Source: JAKVAV01 sp047633195 (GTDB lineage Bacteria > Bacteroidota > Bacteroidia > Flavobacteriales_D > Cryomorphaceae). From it: 19,342 nucleotides of DNA. The position numbers and the translations under genes are program-made. A model generated the notes under the pieces. The model saw nothing but the letters and a program-made list of their open reading frames with translations. It ran no database searches and had not been told where the DNA came from. Positions 14,277 to 19,342 of the stretch are shown piece after piece. The stretch covers positions 1 through 19,342 of the forward strand of contig JBLIEU010000043.1 in the NCBI GenBank assembly GCA_047633195.1. The letters run 5' to 3'. How positions within the stretch are numbered: position 1 is the first letter of the stretch; every line of letters begins with the position of its first letter.

Positions 14277-15515
14277 TTAGGCGAAGACAAAGAATAGAAC
14301 AGTGAGCGCAACCAATGAAAAAATAGAGACGACCTCCCAAACTGTCGAAAGCTGAGAAGGTCGATCTTCCTCGGGAACTTCAATTCCCCGTATCGTTTTA
14401 AAATTCATCCAAGCAATAACGGGAGCCGAACAAAATGAAATAATGGTGGCAATATCCACCATTGTGGTCATGGATGTGGACAGAGCCGAAAGCAAAGTAA
14501 AAGACCCAATCGCGAGAATAATTAGGAAGGAAGGGTAGGCCCATTTCGTTTCATTGCCAAAAGCAATTTTTCGGCATTCGGCAAGCGAACGTGGAATGGC
14601 GTCCATGCAGGTGAGAGTGGTGCTAACCATAGTGGCTACTGCCGCAAGACTTACAATGTAGAAGGCCCATTGTCCCAATTGGGTCGTGTACATCCCGATG
14701 AGCATGTTGGCGAAATCCACACCAGAAGAGGGTATTTCCTGATTGCTTCCATAAAGGATCAAAGCACCCATTCCCAAAAAAAGTACTCCCATTATCATGG
14801 TGCCCCAATAGCCGAAGTTGAAGTCCCTTAAAGATTCTGCTCTCGTTAGATTCCCACCCAATTCTTCTTTTTTCTCGAGCGCCCATAACGAATGCCATAC
14901 CGATAGGTCAAGAGGGGCGGGCATCCAGCCCATTAGTTTTACCAGCATGACAAGGAAAAGGCCATCGAAAACGGGATCTAGTGCATCGAGCTTATGCGGT
15001 GATGGATCAATAAGCGCAGAACCGAAAGCCACGAGAGTGCAGACGGTCAACAAAAAGATGATCAGTTTTATAAATCGGTCCAGCCACTTATACTTACCGA
15101 TCAGGAGAATGACAACGGCTATCGATAAGATTCCTCCCGCGACTACTTGGGGTGAAGATTCAATTCCAAAAAAGAAGGCAGATACTCCGCTTGTCACCGC
15201 CACGATAGCTGCTATGATCGCGAACATGGTTCCGATCGTGAAAGCCAAGAAGAGGACTACAAATAGCTTACCCCGTTTGAAGTACCCCGCTATCAAACTC
15301 GTATTGGTGGATAGTGCATAAGCAGGGCCCGCTTTAAAGAAAGGATACTTTGCCAAGTGAATAAAAACAATGGCCAGCACAGGCCACCATCCATAAGATG
15401 CACCCGCTCGGGTAGATTGCACCAAGTGAGATACGCCAATGGCTGCGCCTGCATAGAGCAAGCCTGGCCCTAAACTTCTGAGTAGCGTCGAGACTTTATT
15501 TCTTCCTCTTATCAA
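14277..15515 (-). CDS. Nramp-family-like transporter with altered metal site
   Basis: This is a 412-residue, roughly 11-TM protein of the Nramp (SLC11) superfamily. The frame is open to 15617, but that would overlap the upstream DASS gene by 106 bases with a non-hydrophobic, Cys/His-rich stretch; the TTG at 15515, which overlaps the DASS stop as TTGA, gives an N-terminus running directly into GPGLLYAGAAIGVSH. The TM1 DPGN motif that supplies metal ligands is GVSH here (27-30), and the TM6 MPHN motif appears as APLD (200-203). The canonical Asp, Asn and Met ligands are therefore absent, so selective Mn/Fe transport as in MntH is not supported. Mg-type (NRMT-like) or other cation transport are possibilities. 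Co-translation with the DASS symporter suggests a shared physiological role. Confidence 0.85.
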   Translation of the reverse strand: MIRGRNKVSTLLRSLGPGLLYAGAAIGVSHLVQSTRAGASYGWWPVLAIVFIHLAKYPFFKAGPAYALSTNTSLIAGYFKRGKLFVVLFLAFTIGTMFAIIAAIVAVTSGVSAFFFGIESSPQVVAGGILSIAVVILLIGKYKWLDRFIKLIIFLLTVCTLVAFGSALIDPSPHKLDALDPVFDGLFLVMLVKLMGWMPAPLDLSVWHSLWALEKKEELGGNLTRAESLRDFNFGYWGTMIMGVLFLGMGALILYGSNQEIPSSGVDFANMLIGMYTTQLGQWAFYIVSLAAVATMVSTTLTCMDAIPRSLAECRKIAFGNETKWAYPSFLIILAIGSFTLLSALSTSMTTMVDIATIISFCSAPVIAWMNFKTIRGIEVPEEDRPSQLSTVWEVVSIFSLVALTVLFFVFA

Positions 15516-16924
15516 AATACCAATGGGACAATGTAGTAAGCATAAACCGAGATGATAATTGCCGCCAGAATATTCATTAAAAGCCCTGCTCTCATCATCT
15601 GCTGCATGGTAATACAATTACTTGAAAATACGATGGCATTTGGCGGAGTGGCAATAGGAAGCATAAATGCACAGCTGGCTGCGATGGTAAGCGGAATGGC
15701 TAGTTCTAATGGGTCGCCACCCAAGGGGATAGCCACCGCAAAAGCGATAGGCACCAAGATGGAGACCAAAGCCACATTGCTCATTCCTTCAGTAAAAAAT
15801 ATGGCGGCAAGAGAGATGACCGCGATGACCGCAAACCACGGAATGGCTCCCGAGTCGGTGAGAACGTTGCCCAGCAATTGAACCAAGCCGTTACTGGCAA
15901 GTCCTGACGCCATGGAAAGCCCACCTCCGAAAAGCAATAAAATATCCCAAGGAAGCGAACGTGTATCTTCCCAATTGAGCAGAGGTCCGCGCTCGCCGCT
16001 TGGGATGATAAAGAGGCTTACTGCAGAGGCCACGGCGATAATCGGATCGCTTAAAAATGCCATCCCTGGCAAATCTGAAAGCGGTGTTCTGAAAATCCAT
16101 AGCAGTGCTGTAGCCAAAAAGACCAACTGGACGCGTTTCTCTCCAGAACCTTGTGGCCCGAGCTTTTCGATCTTTTGATCAAGCAGTTTTCCCATTCCGT
16201 GCAGTCTATCACTTTGTACCGTAAAGAGAATACGCGTATTGACGAAGTGCGCGAGAAAAAACAGTGAAATCGCTATTGGGAGCGCCATTATGAGCCATTC
16301 GGTAAATCCGATTTCAATCCCTAAAGTCTCACCTGCTAAGGCAGCTAAAACCAGATTTGGAGGTGTTCCTATTAGCGTGGCTATGCCGCCAATATTCGCC
16401 GCATAGGCCAATCCCAAAAGTAAGCACAGCGTGAATTGATTGCACGCTTTTTCAGATGAAAATTGATCTCGAAGAAGTTGTGTTATCGACAATCCAATGG
16501 GCAGCATCATCATGGTGGAAGCGGTATTGCTGACCCACATTGACATAATGGCTGTTGCCAACATGCTTCCCAGAACGATCTTTCTCGGTTGGTTTCCACT
16601 CTTTTTTAGAATGGCTAGGGCGAACCGTTGGTGGAGGTTCCAGCGCTCAATGGCCAGTCCCAAAACAAAGCCTCCGAAAAAGAGGTAGATGATAGGATTG
16701 GCATAATTTGAAGTGACAGACTTTAAGCTTTCAACACCAAGCGCTGGGAATAATACCATCGGCAGGAGGGCTGTAACGCCGATTGGGATCACTTGAGTAA
16801 CCCACCAAGTGATCATCCAGCCTGCCACTCCTATAACTTTGGTTTGCTGAAAATCGAGTGGAACCAATAAGATAATCAGCAGAAAGACAATCGGTCCAAA
16901 GGCTAGTTTGTAAATCCGCTTCAA
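15512..16924 (-). CDS. DASS/SLC13 family sodium:anion symporter, TTG start
   Basis: This is a 470-residue membrane protein of the divalent anion:Na+ symporter family, which imports dicarboxylates, citrate, sulfate or similar anions with sodium. Signature motifs are WVSNTASTMMMLPI with SNT at 132-134, GTPPN (186-190), the second SNT-like motif as SNV (382-384, Thr replaced by Val) and ATPPN (425-429). The substrate cannot be read from sequence. The start is TTG at 16924: the frame upstream contains no ATG before a stop, and the first internal ATG at about codon 37 would delete the first membrane segment. The stop overlaps the TTG start of the Nramp-like gene. Upstream lies an 85-base gap to the small membrane protein gene on the same strand; I see no clear promoter there. 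Confidence 0.92.
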   Translation of the reverse strand: MKRIYKLAFGPIVFLLIILLVPLDFQQTKVIGVAGWMITWWVTQVIPIGVTALLPMVLFPALGVESLKSVTSNYANPIIYLFFGGFVLGLAIERWNLHQRFALAILKKSGNQPRKIVLGSMLATAIMSMWVSNTASTMMMLPIGLSITQLLRDQFSSEKACNQFTLCLLLGLAYAANIGGIATLIGTPPNLVLAALAGETLGIEIGFTEWLIMALPIAISLFFLAHFVNTRILFTVQSDRLHGMGKLLDQKIEKLGPQGSGEKRVQLVFLATALLWIFRTPLSDLPGMAFLSDPIIAVASAVSLFIIPSGERGPLLNWEDTRSLPWDILLLFGGGLSMASGLASNGLVQLLGNVLTDSGAIPWFAVIAVISLAAIFFTEGMSNVALVSILVPIAFAVAIPLGGDPLELAIPLTIAASCAFMLPIATPPNAIVFSSNCITMQQMMRAGLLMNILAAIIISVYAYYIVPLVF

Positions 16925-17009
16925 ATTTGGTCTCAGTTTATATTTCTAATGAACGAAGGATAACCCTTAGGTGAAACAAGCCATAAATATATGCGAAAGA
17001 TAGAGTCGA

Positions 17010-17540
17010 TCAAATTTGGACTTTTTGAGTCTCCGCAACTTCTTTTATTGGTGGAAACTTCAGGTCCACAATAAAATGCCGAAGCTTGTACATCTCATCC
17101 TTTGAGAGTTTTTGACCTCCTTGAGCAATGAGGAAGAGTGCAAGTCCAAGAGCCAAAGAACCCAGCGCCATCAATAGTCCCCACATATCCTTATCCAAAC
17201 TATACTGAGATGAAGCAATCATGAAACCAACCAAAGCACCAAAACCCGTTAAGGCATAGAAAAACATAAACATGGTCCATACTACTGGTGCAGGGGCCAA
17301 TAGACAGCGTATAACGGTATGGTCTGCGTAGTCATATTTTTGGATAGAGATGTCCATTTGAGGAGACCAAAAATGCTTTTTACTGGGATGGATGCGCAAG
17401 ATGAAGTGTCCTTTTGTGAAAGTCGATCCGATGCTTTCGGGATTATCTGATTCCAGCTTGGAATGAACAAGAGATTCTACCTCCTCACAAGAAAGGGAAG
17501 TCTCTATTCGAAATCGAGGCCTGAAAGTAAGATCTGACAT
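17010..17540 (-). CDS. Two-TM Bacteroidota conserved membrane protein
   Basis: This is a 176-residue protein from the ATG at 17540 (MSDLTFRPRFRIET). A TTG at 17570 would add ten residues, but the ATG gives the family-like N-terminus. A hydrophilic domain of about 80 residues (FRPRFRIETSLSCEEVESLV through HFWSPQMDISI) is followed by two membrane segments (VVWTMFMFFYALTGFGALVG and LLMALGSLALGLALFLIAQG) and a short basic C-tail. I recognise a Bacteroidota family sometimes labelled 'GTP-binding protein', but I see no Walker A or G-motif, so that label is not supported. Function unknown. It lies 37 bases downstream of the DUF1905/OmdA gene on the same strand. Confidence 0.7.
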   Translation of the reverse strand: MSDLTFRPRFRIETSLSCEEVESLVHSKLESDNPESIGSTFTKGHFILRIHPSKKHFWSPQMDISIQKYDYADHTVIRCLLAPAPVVWTMFMFFYALTGFGALVGFMIASSQYSLDKDMWGLLMALGSLALGLALFLIAQGGQKLSKDEMYKLRHFIVDLKFPPIKEVAETQKVQI

Positions 17541-17577
17541 GTGATTGATGGTTGGCCTGAAGTTAGACAATTCCCGT

Positions 17578-18117
17578 TTATGACGGAAAATCGCGGGCCA
17601 GTCGATTGGCTTCTTTCATCTCGTGGCTTAGTTCTTTGAACTCAATTTTCCCTCTGTGCTTTTTCAAGTGCTCAGCGTAGACTAGTGCTCGCCGTATCTT
17701 GATTTCTGAAGATTTCACAGAGGCTACCGAATGAATAATGTTTCTCATCCGTCCAGGTGTGAGCTTATGAAAAAGGAGGTCAGCGTGCTCATCTTGATCG
17801 AGAACTTCGCGCAATTCTGCGGGCATCTCCATCCCGTATTCACTTTTGTCTTTCTCTAATTCAACAGAGATTTCTTCTCCTGCCATCAATCCCAATTCCT
17901 TCTGGCGTTTGCTGTTGAGTAAAATAAACCAAGATCCTTTTCCATCGGGAAGCAATGCGCAATGAAATGACCTGATTCCTTCAATGTGGCAAATGATCCG
18001 CTTGTCCTTTCCTTCAATTAATTGGTCTGCTACTGCATTTGAAACAGGTAGAATATTGGCCCATACATCACTACTTATGATGGTCAGTTTGGTCAATATT
18101 TTGAACGTTTTCTTCAT
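17578..18117 (-). CDS. DUF1905 / YdeI-OmpD-associated (OmdA) family protein
   Basis: This is a 179-residue cytosolic protein. Residues about 10-95 match the DUF1905 pattern (WANILPVSNAVADQL, RIICHIEGIRSFHCALLPDG, WFILLNSKRQKELGLMAGEE). Residues about 98-165 match the OmdA / bacteriocin-protection YdeI pattern (ELREVLDQDEHADLLFHKLT, then PGRMRNIIHSVASVKSSEIK). Family members have been linked to resistance to antimicrobial peptides and membrane stress in Enterobacteriaceae, but the molecular activity is unsettled. No signal peptide. It leads the minus-strand block that continues into the two-TM protein and is divergent from the M43 protease. Confidence 0.85.
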   Translation of the reverse strand: MKKTFKILTKLTIISSDVWANILPVSNAVADQLIEGKDKRIICHIEGIRSFHCALLPDGKGSWFILLNSKRQKELGLMAGEEISVELEKDKSEYGMEMPAELREVLDQDEHADLLFHKLTPGRMRNIIHSVASVKSSEIKIRRALVYAEHLKKHRGKIEFKELSHEMKEANRLARDFPS

Positions 18118-18206
18118 GACTTTCCCAGTTTAGTCAAGATATTGAGTTTTGTATTCTCTGGATTTATTGTTCTTTGTGGGCTAACTCAACGTCAAAATTA
18201 GATAAC

Positions 18207-19342
18207 ATGAAGATATTTACCACCGCTTTATTTTTAGTATCGGCTGTCTTATTTGCCAATGCACAAGAATCTGTAAAATGCTATTCGACTGAGCATGAGA
18301 TCGAACTTCAACAGAAGTACAGCCAACGAGCGAATCTAGATCAATTCGAGCAATGGATGTCAAAGGAGTTGAGAAGTGATGAAATGAAATCGGAACGCGG
18401 AGTTGTGGTTTTGCCAGTAGTTTTTCATGTTCTCCATTCAGGAACTGCAGTAGGTTCTGGTTTGAATATTTCTTCTGATTTGATCAATGCGCAGCTTCAA
18501 CAGCTGAATGACGATTTTAGAAGGACTCCTGGAACTGCTGGATTCAATACAAATCCAGTTGGAGCTGATCTTGAGATTGAGTTTTGCATGGCCGTTGTTG
18601 ACCCCGGTGGAAATGTTTTAGCAGAGCCAGGAATCGATCGAATAAATGCGCCTTCTATCGGTTTGCAGAGCCCAGGTTACACAACTGGATATATGGATAG
18701 TCAGGTAAAGCCAGTCACCATTTGGGATCCTGAAAGCTATGTAAATGTTTGGGTTACCCCTATAAACCTGTTTATCTTTACAGTATTGGGTTACGCACAG
18801 TTTCCAAGTGCTTCAGGACTTTCTGGGCTGAATAGCAATGAAGGCCCTGCCTCAACGGATGGAGTCGTTGTTTCTTCTGAAACAGTGGGTTCCATATCTT
18901 TCCCTAATCCTTCCGGAGGTAATGTTGGCGCTGGTAGAACCCTTACTCATGAACTTGGGCATTTTTTTGGTCTACGTCATATCTGGGGTGATGGAGGCTG
19001 CAGTGTTGATGATTTCTGCTCAGACACACCGTTATCGGATGCGTCAAACTCAGGATGCCAAGTCGGCTCGGTTTCATGCAGTTCAGTTGATATGGTCGAA
19101 AATTACATGGATTACAGCAACGACGCATGTATGAATATTTTTACGCAAGATCAAAAGGCTAGAGTTGATGCGGTATTGATGAATAGTCCGAGACGAATTG
19201 AACTTCTTTCGAGCGATGCTTGCTCTGGTGATATAGCAGATTGCCAAAGTCCATATCCAGCGGTTTCTGATTTGTCAAGCTCAAATGTTTCTAATGGGGT
19301 TCAACTTTCTTGGACACCTATTGAAGGATCAATCGGTTGCCA
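18207..19342 (+). CDS. M43 (pappalysin/cytophagalysin-like) metalloprotease, cut by window edge
   Basis: The frame is open from the ATG at 18207 to the right edge (378 complete codons). Residues 1-20 form a Sec signal (MKIFTTALFLVSAVLFANAQ). A propeptide-like region is followed by the catalytic domain with the extended zinc motif HELGHFFGLRH (248-258) and the Met-turn ENYMDYSNDACMNIFT, with the Met at 301, both typical of M43 proteases. Secreted Bacteroidota M43 enzymes usually digest extracellular proteins. The last visible residues (AVSDLSSSNVSNGVQLSWTP) look like the start of an FN3 domain; a T9SS sorting domain is expected beyond the edge but not seen. Preceded by an 89-base divergent gap in which I cannot place a convincing promoter. 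Confidence 0.9.
   Translation, partial: MKIFTTALFLVSAVLFANAQESVKCYSTEHEIELQQKYSQRANLDQFEQWMSKELRSDEMKSERGVVVLPVVFHVLHSGTAVGSGLNISSDLINAQLQQLNDDFRRTPGTAGFNTNPVGADLEIEFCMAVVDPGGNVLAEPGIDRINAPSIGLQSPGYTTGYMDSQVKPVTIWDPESYVNVWVTPINLFIFTVLGYAQFPSASGLSGLNSNEGPASTDGVVVSSETVGSISFPNPSGGNVGAGRTLTHELGHFFGLRHIWGDGGCSVDDFCSDTPLSDASNSGCQVGSVSCSSVDMVENYMDYSNDACMNIFTQDQKARVDAVLMNSPRRIELLSSDACSGDIADCQSPYPAVSDLSSSNVSNGVQLSWTPIEGSIGC

Noticed and set aside
14818..15321. A 167-codon plus-strand open frame opposite the Nramp-like gene
   Set aside because: It lies wholly antisense to a clear transporter gene; its composition is that of a reverse-strand shadow and shows no domain pattern.
15516..15617. N-terminal 34-codon extension of the Nramp-like gene in the open frame
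   Set aside because: It overlaps the end of the DASS gene, encodes a hydrophilic Cys/His-rich stretch unlike the family, and a TTG at 15515 coupled to the DASS stop gives a standard N-terminus.
18118..18206. A TTTG...GTTCTTTG promoter for the M43 protease
   Set aside because: The spacer is 17 bases rather than 19-21 and the -7 element mismatches at both leading positions.

Overview
The window looks like chromosomal DNA of a Bacteroidota bacterium, most likely a marine Flavobacteriales-type organism. Three complete proteins (alpha/beta hydrolase, cupredoxin, discoidin-like protein) end in Por-type (T9SS) C-terminal sorting domains, and a fourth, an M43 metalloprotease cut by the right edge, probably does too. 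Many products belong to Bacteroidota-typical families, Shine-Dalgarno signals are weak, and a few candidate promoters resemble the Bacteroidota TTTG / TAnnTTTG type. Coding density is high: the longest gene-free stretch is about 195 bases. I saw no tRNA, rRNA, CRISPR array, insertion sequence or phage gene.

Layout. Positions 1-2216 (minus) hold the N-terminus of an aldehyde dehydrogenase and an exported protein with a carboxypeptidase-regulatory-like domain and TPR-like end. Positions 2332-5284 (plus) hold a secreted PETase/cutinase-like alpha/beta hydrolase with FN3 and sorting domains, then a DUF389 membrane protein. Positions 5294-7907 (minus) encode, in transcription order, a Cys/Met-metabolism PLP enzyme, a lipoprotein MsrA and a cupredoxin. 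A divergent Lrp/AsnC regulator lies at 8034-8483, and the gap between it and the PLP enzyme contains two Lrp-box-like sites. Positions 8486-8947 (minus) encode a small membrane-anchored protein. Positions 9005-12975 (minus) form a very tight three-gene operon: DUF1800, DUF1501 (Tat signal), and a discoidin-like protein with a sorting domain. A GT4 glycosyltransferase (13171-14226, plus) is followed by a minus block, 14277-18117: DUF1905/OmdA protein, two-TM protein, DASS anion symporter, and an Nramp-like transporter whose start overlaps the DASS stop. An M43 pappalysin-like protease begins at 18207 and runs off the right edge.

How the genes may work together. Much of the content acts at or beyond the cell envelope: secreted hydrolase and protease, cupredoxin, lipoprotein methionine sulfoxide reductase, and the DUF1800/DUF1501 cassette. 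The Lrp regulator, PLP enzyme and MsrA suggest a methionine/cysteine theme. The DASS and Nramp-like genes are probably co-translated, suggesting linked transport of an organic or inorganic anion and a cation. The strongest candidate for an undescribed system is the DUF1800-DUF1501-discoidin operon: its genes are separated by 2-3 bases, its products carry three different kinds of export signal, and I know of no established function for either DUF. Several start codons have been moved from the longest reading frame, and three adjacent genes appear to start with TTG.
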